A stretch of DNA of 58,938 bases from CAYQDB01 sp964416195 (GTDB lineage Bacteria; Zixibacteria; MSB-5A5; GN15; FEB-12). How positions within the stretch are numbered: the stretch's first letter is position 1; each line of letters begins with the position of its first letter. The position numbers and the translations under genes were made by a program. This document shows positions 15,406-24,427 of this stretch, piece by piece. The notes under the pieces were generated by a model. That model did no database searches and was not told the DNA's origin. It worked only from the letters and a program-made list of their open reading frames with translations. The stretch covers positions 1 through 58,938 of the forward strand of contig CAYQDB010000014.1 in NCBI GenBank assembly GCA_964416195.1, written 5' to 3'.

Positions 15406-17418
15406 ATGAAAGATAATGAATTGTTTCTAGCAGAGCTCACGAAAAGAATCGACATGCGCTTCTTTACACCATCACTCTATCAGTATTTGGCTGAATTCTT
15501 TAAGATCGAGAAGGTGAGAAGGTTCAACGATCAATTTGTCATCAATACGTTTATCCCGCCTTTTCCGAGCCCGGCCTTCGATAGATTTGTCTCGACGTAT
15601 TTCGAGACAGACCGTAGAACGCCGATCCAATCGGTAGACCTGGCGGTTACCAATGCCTGCATGTATAACTGTTGGCACTGTTACAATGCAGGACGGTCAG
15701 TGGACGACCTTCCCACCGGATCGCTACAGAGAATCGTCAGGCAATTACAGGATCTCGGCGCCATTGTTATTAACTTCACCGGTGGTGAACCCTGCCTTCG
15801 ACATGATTTGGTTGAGATTTGCTCATCCCTTAGAGACGATTCTTGCGGCATACTGGCCACTACGGGGTACGGTTTCACTGACAGATTAGCCAAAAGGCTT
15901 CGCGACACCCGCGTCTATTCCATTTCCATCAGCTTGGACAGTGCCAACGAAACTGAGCACGACCGCAAACGCGGTATCAAAGGGGCATTTAAAACCGCGC
16001 TCAAAGGAATCGAGACGGCCAAGAAACATGGCTTTTATATCTACACCTGTGCCGTCCCATCAAAGAAGCTTCTTGAGGAAGAGAACTTCAGAGGGTTGAT
16101 CGAATTGAACAAGGACCTTGGAGTTAACGAGCTTCAAATCATCGAGCCAGCCCCCGCGGGCAAAATAGTCTCGGCGAATCTCGACTTTGGTGAAGAAGAA
16201 TTCGTCAGGATCTTCCAGTATATGGCTGAATACAATCAGCATGATAACGGGATCGCCATTTCTTCGTTTGCTCACATGGAATCACCGGAATTCTTCGGAT
16301 GTGGAGCTGGCCGCTCTCACATTTATGTAGATGGCACAGGTGAGGTCTGCCCGTGCAACATGCTGCCAGTCTCTTACGGGAATGTTGCTAATGAGGACTT
16401 GAGAGCAATAATTGCTCGAATGCAGTCGGTCTTTAAGCACCCTTACCGAGTGTGCTTGGCCCACTCACTCCAGGATTTCTTTTGTGAGCATTGCAAGGCG
16501 GTGAAACCGACCCCCGCAGACAAAATGCCAATAATTCCCTTACCTAATGACAACGAACTTCCCAGATTCTTTGAGATCGTGGAAAGTACGCCTAACGAAA
16601 CATCAGGTACCGAGGAAATCGTCAAAGGATATGATCAGGCAAGTTTGACATACGATGATTACTGGCTGTCTGTTGCCTCCGGGCCGATTAACGAACTCTT
16701 CGATCATTTAAATATCGATCCTAGAGCCAGGGCTCTTGACTGCGGATGTGGAACCGGCTATTCAATGACCATTCTTTCCGAGCGGGTTGGCCCAGACGGT
16801 AAGGTGTTGGGAATAGACTTGTCAGCCGGGATGATCCGACAAGCCAAACGAAGGATCCAGGATCTCGGTTATTCCAACATCGAACTCAGAGTGGCCGATG
16901 TCTTGGAAGAACTGCAGACACTGCCTGCTGCATCATATGATATTGCAGTATTGACCTGGCTTATCGGTTATGTCGGTTGTGAAGAGATATTTCCACTGCT
17001 CAAAAGGGCGTTAAAATCCGATGGACGGATCGGGTTTGTCGCGCACCTTGATCGCTCCCCGCTGGTCCCTTTGCAGATATTTGAAGAGATTGTTCGCGAA
17101 GAACCTCAGTCACTAGAGAAAGCAGTCAAATTGAAATTTCCAGCAAATGCTGCAGAAGCTCGCAAACACTTAGAATCTTCGGGTTTTAGAGTTGGCTGGA
17201 TGCACCAGGGCACTTTTAATTATTGCTGCTACACCGGTCAGCAGGTGTATGACCACGTAATGAAATCAGGCGCCGGAACCACGTTTTACTATGCGTTAAA
17301 GCCCTCGGTGCGTGAGTGGTTCACCAAAGAATTTATACGTCGAACAGACAAGATGTATGCGGACGCTCCCCAGATCACGATAGTCCACGAATATGTGGCG
17401 GGGATTGGTACTTGCTGA
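15406..17418 (+). CDS. Radical SAM/SPASM enzyme fused to a class I methyltransferase
   Basis: 670 aa from the ATG at 15406 (AGAGG about 8 nt upstream); a TTG at 15382 in the same frame is less likely. An N-terminal region of about 75 residues of unknown function precedes the radical SAM domain, whose CxxxCxxC is C85-C89-C92. The GGE motif follows in FTGGEPCLR. A SPASM-like Cys set (CGAGRSH, CPCN, then C...FFCEHC, about 305-365) should hold auxiliary [4Fe-4S] clusters. From about residue 410 comes a Rossmann methyltransferase with LDCGCGTG (about 445-452) and GIDLSAGM. One polypeptide therefore combines radical chemistry and SN2-type methyl transfer. In a lipid operon, an acyl-chain or headgroup modification is the natural guess. 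A peptide-maturation role is possible, but no precursor gene is evident. Confidence 0.88.
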   Translation: MKDNELFLAELTKRIDMRFFTPSLYQYLAEFFKIEKVRRFNDQFVINTFIPPFPSPAFDRFVSTYFETDRRTPIQSVDLAVTNACMYNCWHCYNAGRSVDDLPTGSLQRIVRQLQDLGAIVINFTGGEPCLRHDLVEICSSLRDDSCGILATTGYGFTDRLAKRLRDTRVYSISISLDSANETEHDRKRGIKGAFKTALKGIETAKKHGFYIYTCAVPSKKLLEEENFRGLIELNKDLGVNELQIIEPAPAGKIVSANLDFGEEEFVRIFQYMAEYNQHDNGIAISSFAHMESPEFFGCGAGRSHIYVDGTGEVCPCNMLPVSYGNVANEDLRAIIARMQSVFKHPYRVCLAHSLQDFFCEHCKAVKPTPADKMPIIPLPNDNELPRFFEIVESTPNETSGTEEIVKGYDQASLTYDDYWLSVASGPINELFDHLNIDPRARALDCGCGTGYSMTILSERVGPDGKVLGIDLSAGMIRQAKRRIQDLGYSNIELRVADVLEELQTLPAASYDIAVLTWLIGYVGCEEIFPLLKRALKSDGRIGFVAHLDRSPLVPLQIFEEIVREEPQSLEKAVKLKFPANAAEARKHLESSGFRVGWMHQGTFNYCCYTGQQVYDHVMKSGAGTTFYYALKPSVREWFTKEFIRRTDKMYADAPQITIVHEYVAGIGTC

Positions 17419-17476
17419 AACAACGGTAATCTTACAGTAGTACGGGTTGGAATCAGTGGCAGATTGGCAAACAACG

Positions 17477-18580
17477 ATGAAGAGGATCATAAATTTCGGT
17501 ATCACTTTTTCTTCCCTGTTACTTGCTTATCAGCATGGCGTTGCGACGCACGGAGCTGACACTTCTGAACAGCATATGACCGAACGGAAGAGATCCATCA
17601 GTATTTTTCCTATTTTCACGTATGACTCAGATATTGGCTTCGGTTTTGGTAGCAAGGGCATGGTTAAGAATCAATTCAAGGGGAATGAATCAATCGGCCT
17701 TGTTCTCTTCACAAGCACCAAAGGGGAACAATGGTATGAGCTTGCCATCTCTGTTCCCGATTTTGAGATCCGCCATGGCACTGCTTATCCCTGGGCATTC
17801 GACCTTAAACTGGAGTACGACAAGTATCTAAAGAGCAATTTCTTCGGCTTTGGCAACAATTCCAATGATAATGATTGGCACTTTCCCAGGGAGATGTCTA
17901 AGCTGGAACTGACTGTAGGACGAGCGATCACGACAAGGATCATTGGTGAGATCGGGTTGCTGTGCAACCATACCAGCGTGTACAACTACGAAAGAATCAA
18001 CCCCCTACTGACCAGCGATGTACCCGGGATTGGAGAACATCTAACTTGCTACCTCACTACGAAGTTCCGGTACGACACAAGGGACAGCCCCATTCACCCG
18101 TGCCGAGGTTGGGAAGTGAGTTTCAATTCCGATGTCACCTGCAGATCGTTTTTCAGCGATTTCAGTTTCCGGCGTTTCAGACTGAAGTTGAGCAAATATC
18201 AAAAACTGGTTAGTTCTTCTCACGTTCTGGCTGTGCGTCTCTGGGTTCAAGATGTAGAGGGCATAGCACCATATTACGAGCAGAGCATCATTGGTGGTGG
18301 CCGGACCGCCAGAGGCTTCAAGGCTGATCGGTTTATTGACGAGGCAATGACACTCATATCGACGGAGTATCGATTTCTGTTATACAGGAGAATCGGAGGA
18401 GTTCTGTTCATCGATGCCGGTCGAGTTTATCGTGGTATCCAAAAGGTAAGTTTCCAGAGCTGGAAGGCGAACTGGGGTTGGGGTTTGAGATACTACCTAG
18501 CCGCATTTGTGGTTCGATTTGATACAGGTATCAGCAGTGAAGGCACGAGAATCTTCATCAACTTTGGCCATGCGTTTTAG
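17477..18580 (+). CDS. Omp85-family outer-membrane beta barrel without POTRA domains
   Basis: 367 aa from the ATG at 17477, chosen because a signal peptide then starts directly (cut near ATHG). The rest is built of amphipathic strands and contains the family signatures of BamA/TamA-type barrels: GGGRTARGFKADRF, a FIDAG strand, GLRYY, RFD, and a terminal aromatic (…GHAF). There is no space for POTRA repeats, so it is a bare D15 barrel. Such proteins sit in the outer membrane. As the last gene of the operon it could help place the lipid product, or be a membrane channel; this is inference. Confidence 0.85.
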   Translation: MKRIINFGITFSSLLLAYQHGVATHGADTSEQHMTERKRSISIFPIFTYDSDIGFGFGSKGMVKNQFKGNESIGLVLFTSTKGEQWYELAISVPDFEIRHGTAYPWAFDLKLEYDKYLKSNFFGFGNNSNDNDWHFPREMSKLELTVGRAITTRIIGEIGLLCNHTSVYNYERINPLLTSDVPGIGEHLTCYLTTKFRYDTRDSPIHPCRGWEVSFNSDVTCRSFFSDFSFRRFRLKLSKYQKLVSSSHVLAVRLWVQDVEGIAPYYEQSIIGGGRTARGFKADRFIDEAMTLISTEYRFLLYRRIGGVLFIDAGRVYRGIQKVSFQSWKANWGWGLRYYLAAFVVRFDTGISSEGTRIFINFGHAF

Positions 18581-18937
18581 ATCTAACGACATTATGGCCA
18601 TGGAAATGAAAAGAAACGATACTGTTTATATTAACTGCGTGTCACTTGCACGGATCATAGCTCGGCTCTTGAGACTGGGATGTGCCCTGTCCCTAACAAG
18701 AGAGAACGATGATGATCTGGGTTGCGGAAGTATTCCAGCCTGGAAAGGTCCTATGGTGTCCAGTCTGAAGAAGAAATCTTTGAGAGAAGTTCGCTGCATG
18801 GGTAAGATGAAAGGAAACACAAGGCCCGAACTTGTGGTGGTGCCGCCGCCGAAGTCCCCTCTCCACAACCGGTCCGACCCCAACTGCTCGATCGTCTGGG
18901 GATTCGATCTGGACCAGCGGTATTACGAGACTGAATT
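18581..18937. other. Region with doubtful reading frame after the lipid operon
   Basis: A frame of about 115 codons starts near 18597, but the inferred protein has erratic composition and no ribosome site. The stretch runs into the transposase fragment that follows, so it is probably degenerate mobile DNA. No terminator hairpin with a U-tract is visible. Confidence 0.4.
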
Positions 18938-19167
18938 CTAAAACGCTCCGTCATGTTCTGCTGGAGGCTGAGATCAACGTCATCCGGAAATCACTGGAGT
19001 TAAGCCGGATGTGCTGTCACCTCCTCTATCGCAGCAATGTTCAGAAAGTACGAGTGGTGGTGACTCGGAAGCTGGCTGTTATCATATACACGATGCTCAA
19101 CTGTAATGAACCGTTTCGAGTAGGGGGTAGCGTAAAGATGCAGGCCAGAAGTCGGAATCGCATGTGA
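18938..19167 (+). pseudogene. IS110-like transposase C-terminal remnant
   Basis: The frame encodes LLEAEINVIR... and then VRVVVTRKLAVIIYTML...EPFRV, which resembles the C-terminal end of IS110/IS1111 transposases, where a K-x-(IV)VxxARKL-x(3)-(IV) segment is near invariant. The catalytic part and start are missing. It lies next to the truncated end of the integrase gene, so IS activity may have caused that truncation. Confidence 0.5.
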
Positions 19168-19253
19168 GCAGTCAACCTGGAAATTTGGGGTGGATCAAAA
19201 AGAATCGACGCTTTGTGAGTAGACAATTGCTCCTACGGAACAAGATTGTGAGC

Positions 19254-19751
19254 CTATATAAGTGCAGACCGTAGCACACCAACCTTATAGTTCACAGTCT
19301 GAGGCAGCGGCAACCTCTTGTTCTTGTGGTTACCGACTTTTTCGCCGTCAGCAGCTACCTTAAGCTCAATTGACTCAAGCCATTGTTTCTGGTAGGACTC
19401 TATGATTTCCGGCTTGACTTGATGCAGGTACTTTAGATTAGGGTGAAACAGCTTGAGAAAGGCAATGAAGGCATTCAAGGCAGCTTTATACCATTTTACT
19501 GTATTGGGAGCTGTTCTCAGTTTGACATGGTCGGCATATTCCTGGAGAAAATCGTCAATCCGCTTATGCCGGCCGGTGAGACCCAGTTTTTCCATTCGCT
19601 TTGAGTTTTCTAAGGACTCGATTTCTTTCTTGAGTATCTTGGCATCCTTGAGTGTTCTCGCCTTGATCCATTTGTGGCCACCCCGGTGACATATTACCAC
19701 ATAGTAGGTTTTTTTGGCCATATTACCCATTTTAGATTGTATACTTGCCAC
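19254..19751 (-). pseudogene. Truncated tyrosine integrase of the older element
   Basis: 165 aa that match the first 165 residues of the intact integrase at 42554-43672 without gaps, identical at roughly three quarters of positions by my count. It retains the arm-binding and core-binding N-terminal domains, but the catalytic Arg-His-Arg-His-Tyr domain is gone. The reading frame ends in TAG right after VLRSALI. The 96 nt between its ATG and the tRNA core also align closely with the corresponding stretch of the intact copy. The two elements therefore belong to one integrase family. Confidence 0.88.
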
Positions 19752-19847
19752 ACCAACCTCTTAGAATTTTGTTAGAAAAGATAGAAAGCGAAGAATGAAA
19801 TTTTAATAACGTATTGATATAAAAGAGGAGTACTTGTTGAAAAAATA

Positions 19848-19869
19848 TGGCGGAGAGGCAGGGATTCGA
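19848..19869 (+). repeat. Attachment-site core, copy 2 (junction of the two elements)
   Basis: Identical to 2003-2024 and 43771-43792, in the same orientation. Its left flank (19752-19847) matches the integrase-proximal flank of the intact tRNA site; its right flank (19870-20016) matches the right flank of copy 1. It therefore serves as right end of one element and left end of the next. Confidence 0.85.
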
Positions 19870-19936
19870 CGGCAGCGATTCTGGATAACTTCAAGTCTCC
19901 CCATGACATAGCTCTAACTACTTGCCACTAACTGTG

Positions 19937-20000
19937 TTTCGTTCTGTCCCGTTCCGTCCTGTTCCATGCTGTTCCGTACTATTGCGTGCCGTTCCGTGCA
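19937..20000 (+). repeat. Cluster of GTTCCGT-type short repeats, copy 2
   Basis: Variants of GTTCCGT (GTTTCGTTCTGT, GTTCCGTCCT, GTTCCATGCT, GTTCCGTACT, GTTCCGTGCA) follow each other with spacing near 10-15 nt. This mirrors the cluster at 2091-2135 and lies the same distance from its core. Confidence 0.55.
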
Positions 20001-20420
20001 TTTTGCTGTTAGAAAATCTACTCCGTTGATTCTACCAGTTTCTGCAAAAACTGCCTGAAACCAAATTCGGTTAGCAAGAGAGCGAGTGGGCTCGTGACAG
20101 AAATACGAAGCCTCAGTTCGTGAGCCAACTACCAGCCGTGGCCCTACCATTTGAAATGCAAGGCGAAGTCCCTTCGAGTTTACTATCCAGGTTCGAATAG
20201 AATCATGTTCTCAGAGAAGGAAGGTCTCGTACCATGAATTCTCCGGGTCCGCTCTGGCGGTCAGAGACACCTACGGTAGGACGTCAGTTAACCCTAATAG
20301 TGGCAATAGTTCAAACCGCTAGCTCCAGCGAGTTGGCGATGGTGAAGAGTGGCGAATTCGCAGGTTGATGGCCACACATTGGTCACAGCACATTGTGGAT
20401 CAGATAAGTCCCAAAAGAAA

Positions 20421-20445
20421 CCCGGCGATGGGAGTGACCGCCGGG
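20421..20445 (+). other. Stem-loop just upstream of the recombinase pseudogene
   Basis: A perfect 7-bp stem (CCCGGCG/CGCCGGG) encloses an 11-nt loop. It ends 19 nt before the ATG, close to the ribosome site GGAGAAG, so in RNA it could affect translation. It has no U-tract and is not a terminator. Confidence 0.4.
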
Positions 20446-20464
20446 CCTCTGCCTAGGAGAAGTT

Positions 20465-21400
20465 ATGGAAAATCATCTCAAGCGACTCTACCATCTGGTC
20501 GATGGTTTCAAAGTGGGTTCCAACTGGAAGACAGACGTCGATGCGTTTGTCTTCGGCCGTAAGATCAGGAACCTTGCACCTCGCACTCTCAACGTTTATG
20601 CCGAAGGACTCGGCTATCTTGCGCGATGGCTCGAAGAAAAGGGTATCGACATCGAAGACGTAACCAGGCAGGACATACAGGATTACCTGCTTACGCTCAT
20701 CGGTACGGTTTCTGATGAAACTGTCAACGGTCGTATCCGCGTTTATCGTCGGTTCTTCAATTATCTAGAAGAAGAGGGCTTGTGGGAAAAGCCAAACCCG
20801 ACGCACAAGCTCAAAATGATTAAGGCCAAGAAGCGAATCAAACCCGTCCTGTCGCCGGAGCAGATTGGATAAGCTCTTCAGACCTTAAACAAGGGCACCT
20901 ACGAAGGGTATCGTAACCTGACGGTGGTCATGCTCTTCTGGGATGCCACGGTGCGTAAGGAAGAGTTGATAACGCTTAAAGTCGATGATGTAGACCTCCG
21001 GGCAGGACTAATCAAGGTTTACGGAAAGGGTCGAGAAGAACGCCATGTCCCCATGGGTGCCAAGACGATCAAAACCCTCCACTTCTACCTTAACCGTTGG
21101 CGAAACGGTACAAACGGCAACCTTGTGTTTTGTCAGCGCAACGGTAAGCCAATCACATCACGCCATTGTCACAAGATCATTCAGGAAATCGGTAAGAAGG
21201 CTGGGGTGACACTTTACCCCCATCTAATTCGCCACAGTGCCGCGACCTACTTCATCCGGCAAGGCGGTTCTCCTGTAATCTTCCAGAAAATCCTGGATCA
21301 CACCTCCTTAACAGTTACACAGAATTACCTGCATATGAGTAACCAGGACATGCTGGATACTTATAGCAGCTATAGCCCCAGCAATGCGATACGTGTGTAA
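20465..21400 (+). pseudogene. XerC/D-like tyrosine recombinase with one internal TAA
   Basis: A single frame encodes the whole recombinase (311 codons) except for TAA at 20870-20872. The N-terminal half (135 aa) is a SAM-like core-binding domain. The part after the stop has the catalytic residues: Arg in DATVRKEE, HLIRHSAAT (HxxR), ILDHTSL and the nucleophile Tyr in QNYLHM. The usual LGH is LDH. GGAGAAG precedes the ATG at 20465. No other lesion is seen, so the mutation is recent, or the base call is wrong. The type (about 310 aa) differs from the element integrase; it may be a relic of another insertion. Confidence 0.8.
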
Positions 21401-21550
21401 TGGACCGCCTAAGAATGTTCACACGCAAACCGCTAGCATCATTTCTGCTGATTACTGGATGAGAGTTCAGCCAGTTCACAACCTGTGCGTACAGTGGAGT
21501 GCCCCTTTGGGTGTCCTCTAACTTCCGGATGCGTTTTCTTGCAGGCTGGG

Positions 21551-21925
21551 CTATTTCGCCAACATATTTTCATAAAACGCTAACAACCTGTAGATTACTG
21601 CAACGAATAAACAGAGCCCGACCCGCGAGTTTTCCAGAGTTTCAATAACGGACGCGATCCCTATCAAAAGGAAGACCGGGATGTAACGACCCAATGGAGG
21701 TTTTGTGATCGAGCCGAAGATCCTGCCCACGAGGTCACCGAAGAGAACTGATCTCCAGGTTGAATCCCAGATGACAGGATCAGCCCACGGCTTGTCGGAG
21801 GACCAAGATGCCGCCCAAGAATAGAGACCCGCGACGACTAAAACTGCAATTCCAAACAGAGGTGCATCCATCGCTGCTATATTGAGAGCTTTGAGCACCT
21901 TGGAGCGAATTGACTGCCAGTTCAT
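21551..21925 (-). CDS. Small membrane protein, unknown
   Basis: 124 aa, preceded by a strong AAAGGAGGG. Three hydrophobic segments are visible: about 22-42, 64-72 (weak, amphipathic) and 80-115 (possibly two helices). It has Trp-rich loops (SWAASWSSDKPWADP). I do not recognise a family. It lies in the debris zone of the element but seems intact. Confidence 0.65.
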   Translation of the reverse strand: MNWQSIRSKVLKALNIAAMDAPLFGIAVLVVAGLYSWAASWSSDKPWADPVIWDSTWRSVLFGDLVGRIFGSITKPPLGRYIPVFLLIGIASVIETLENSRVGLCLFVAVIYRLLAFYENMLAK

Positions 21926-22046
21926 TCTTTCCCTCCTTTCCTACCAACGCCGCACATGAGCAGCCTGGATGGCGCGCCGCACGAAACCCAAGTTGCTCTC
22001 CATTCGCTTACTAAGCCAGTTCCTTCTCTGCCATGTCTCCATTTAC

Positions 22047-23280
22047 TCATTCGGTGACTTGGAATGACTCAAATACTGGAGAAAGAATCTGGGAGTTAAC
22101 ATGAGACCAATTAGTAGAATCAGAGGTCGCGCCCATGAAGAATGCTCTGCGGTCCTTTATTATACAGCCGTGCTTCTGCATCAGGACAGTGCCTTGAATT
22201 GGAGGCATCATCCATTCAACGACCATGGACCTTACGCCACCGATGGTTTTGAATTGCTCCGAGGTTTTTGTCCAGTTGTCAGGTACAATGCCGATGAACT
22301 CAGCATACTGTTCCTCAGTACTCCTTCCGGATCTGTTGGGAGTTTTTTTGCGGTGCTGGGCAGGGCAGGTGAAGCAATGATGAAGAGGTTGCTCCCCGAT
22401 GGTGCATGTATCGCGAAGCACGGTCTTGCCCCGGCCATTCCGGTCGCGAGAGACTTGATCTCTGTGTCGTTAAGGACACGTCAATTCTCCGGGTGTTTCA
22501 AACTGAACTTGTTCGCCTCGTCACGATAAGTGGTGAACGAAATCGGGGTGCTCAGAATCTTAGCGATTTCTGGATGTCCCTGCTGTTTCGCAAAGTACCC
22601 CGGCGTTATTCCGTCCTTGTTTTTCGCCTGAGAACTTGCACCTTTGGATAGAAGAAGCTCAACGATTTCTTTATTGCCGTACGCGGCTGCGACATGCAAG
22701 AGGGTGTCGCTGTCTTTGTTCCCGGCATTTGCATCCGTACCCATGAACAGGAGCAGCGATGCCACTTCAGATAGGTTCCTGCCAGCAGCGCGGTAGAGTG
22801 GAGTCTCACCGTCCTTGTTCTTCGCATCTATTTGGGCTCCTGCCGCAATTAGCACTTCCGCTATCCCTTTTCATTTCGATCCACAGCAATAAACAGCGGC
22901 GTTGTCCCTTCTCTCCATCGTTCATCTACACTAGTACCTTTGGAAAGCAGCAACTCTACTATATCCTTATGCCGAAACGCCACGGCGAGATACATTGGGG
23001 TATCACCATAGCGATTTCTCAGGCCCAGCTTTGCGCCCTTGGCAAGGAGCATTTCGGCGATTTCCTTCTGTCCCTTTACAGCCGCCCAATGCAATGCTGT
23101 CGCACCATGTTCGTCGAGGTCTTTGTTGATGTCTATTTCTGTGGAAAGTAGCTCCCGAACCTTCTGGATATCGCCGCGCTTGGTGGCGTCATGTATTGAC
23201 CCAGCCACTGCGCTTGGCTTGAGAGCGACAAGCAGCAAGAGGATAGCAAACGCAGTTCCACCGAGCTTCGTAACGTTCAT
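22047..23280 (-). pseudogene. Secreted ankyrin-repeat protein, disrupted three times
   Basis: From the ATG at 23280 there is a signal peptide (cut near VAG) and then ankyrin repeats with the usual G-x-TALHWAA pattern. The frame breaks at 22862, where an A-run seems one base short. It continues in the next phase (22855-22481) with three more repeats and the start of a C-terminal domain (SLKHPEN). A TGA replaces the expected Trp codon at about 22481; the same frame continues to about 22330, then shifts again and ends at 22047. The C-terminal domain has a PsbP/DUF1795-like feel (FIGIVPDNW). With three lesions the gene is dead. Confidence 0.8.
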
Positions 23281-23365
23281 ACCGATACTATTTCTCTTTT
23301 GGCCTAACCGTCAGGGTGAGGCATGCGGCTAGCCCGCGCCGCCTCGACCCTTTTGTTCGGCAATT

Positions 23366-23623
23366 CTATTGTGACTCGGACATGTAATAACGGTGGATCT
23401 CCTCGGGGCGAGTGATGACAGCTACCTCTTTGCCGTCTATGACTTCAAAACTGATCGAGGTTCCACCTTTCCACTCAAATAGTCCTCTTACTTCGCTCCT
23501 TAGTTTCACCTCACCTATTTTCACCACGAGATTGTTACCATCTCTGGTGATTTCTACTTTTGGTTTGCCAGTGATTGCTGGAGCTGGAATGAATGCACCT
23601 TTGGCTATAACCACCTCGCTCAT
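23366..23623 (-). CDS. Small beta-rich protein or gene fragment, unknown
   Basis: 85 aa from an ATG without a clear ribosome site. The frame is open for about 30 codons upstream to a TAG, so it may be the 3' part of a lost gene. The sequence shows alternating strands (KVEITRDGNNLVVKIGEVKL) and a C-terminal helix. No family recognised. Confidence 0.4.
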   Translation of the reverse strand: MSEVVIAKGAFIPAPAITGKPKVEITRDGNNLVVKIGEVKLRSEVRGLFEWKGGTSISFEVIDGKEVAVITRPEEIHRYYMSESQ

Positions 23624-23721
23624 GAAAGAAAACGTCTTCCGGTCCTCTGAAATCGTCAGCCTTGCCGCTGAGATTGTCTGCGTAGATGAGTCTGGGGCCG
23701 TCTAATCAATGGCCCGGTCTT

Positions 23722-24072
23722 TCACATCCATCCTGGCAGATTGCTTACCTTCATCACCATCACTAAGTACCGCGTCTTGCTCTCAGTGTGGATGAGGCAC
23801 TTGGAAAGATAGTATGTGTCAATGTGGCCCAGCTCACCAGCCTTTGTCTTGATGATCTGTCGCTTATTCTCTTTCATCACAGGGCTTAACCGGTTGACAC
23901 TATGCCGCTTAATAATATTATACACCCCCGACGGCGACGGCGTATACGCTTTTAGTTGCGGCTTTAACATATGCACGACCTCATAGCGATTCAACCCCTT
24001 TTGGCGAAAGGAAAGAACCTTATGCTCGATAAAGGGAATCGGCCGCCGACTCTTCCACTTCGGACTCCGTTT
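23722..24072 (-). pseudogene. IS481-like transposase fragment
   Basis: A frame of about 115 codons, without a start, shows the second helix-turn-helix of IS481-type enzymes (SPSGVYNIIKRH) and then the beginning of the DDE domain (GELGHIDTYYL, with the first catalytic Asp). The frame stops shortly after TRYLVMV, where the core domain should continue, so both ends are missing. It marks an old recombination point just before the base composition turns AT-rich. Confidence 0.6.
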
Positions 24073-24427
24073 ATCGTGTCGTCATGACTGTTTAGTCGCA
24101 TGGAACAAAACTACCTCCTGTTTCTTCCCATGATAAGATAATTCTGTCCACGAAATATCTAACACTTACAGCAATGACTTTTTCAACAAACCCCAACAAG
24201 TGGTACAACAACTTAGAGGCGAGTTAAAATAGTTAAAAGAATAGTGAAAAGAACAAGAGAAAGTGTTAATATATAAGCAAAGGAATAGTCGAGACGTTAA
24301 TGAAAAATATATGAAAAGGCAAAGAAGGAAGCCCTCATAGAAGAGGGATTAGAAGAGCACTTAAAGGAATCGACCAGGAGAGAAGGACTGCGTACAGAAA
24401 AAGGATACAAGCAAGAGGATTCAAAAC
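24073..24427. other. AT-rich transition without gene
   Basis: From about 24180 the composition changes to A-rich on this strand. All frames of 24200-24420 are broken, although the pattern (many Lys/Glu-like codons) suggests a decayed reading frame. No sigma-54-type promoter is seen before the sensor kinase gene. Confidence 0.4.

Larger units (their letters stand above)
2003..19869. mobile_element. Older integrative element at tRNA-Ser, integrase truncated
   Basis: The element is bounded by two direct copies of the 22-nt tRNA-Ser core. The sequence just inside the left core (2025-2165) is clearly related to the sequence just inside the left core of the neighbouring element (19870-20016), including the GTTCCGT repeats. 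A truncated copy of the same integrase lies 96 nt inside the right core. Cargo is the lipoprotein, sigma-54 activator, kinase and lipid operon. The truncated integrase means it cannot excise by itself, although the intact integrase next door might act on its cores. Confidence 0.7.
19870..20464. other. Element end region: short repeats and a hairpin
   Basis: There is no gene in about 600 bases. The first 150 nt parallel the stretch inside core copy 1, including a GTTAGAAAA motif at 20008. The repeat cluster at 19937-20000 and the hairpin at 20421-20445 are listed separately. The remainder has no coding pattern that I trust. Confidence 0.55.

Noticed and set aside
18581..18937. Reverse-transcriptase or retron-like element after the lipid operon
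   Set aside because: Searched for the YxDD box and intron-like secondary structure by eye and saw neither; the stretch seems to be degenerate.
22475..22490. Selenocysteine at the TGA of the ankyrin gene
   Set aside because: The expected residue is Trp (PEN-W), not Cys, and no fitting hairpin follows.
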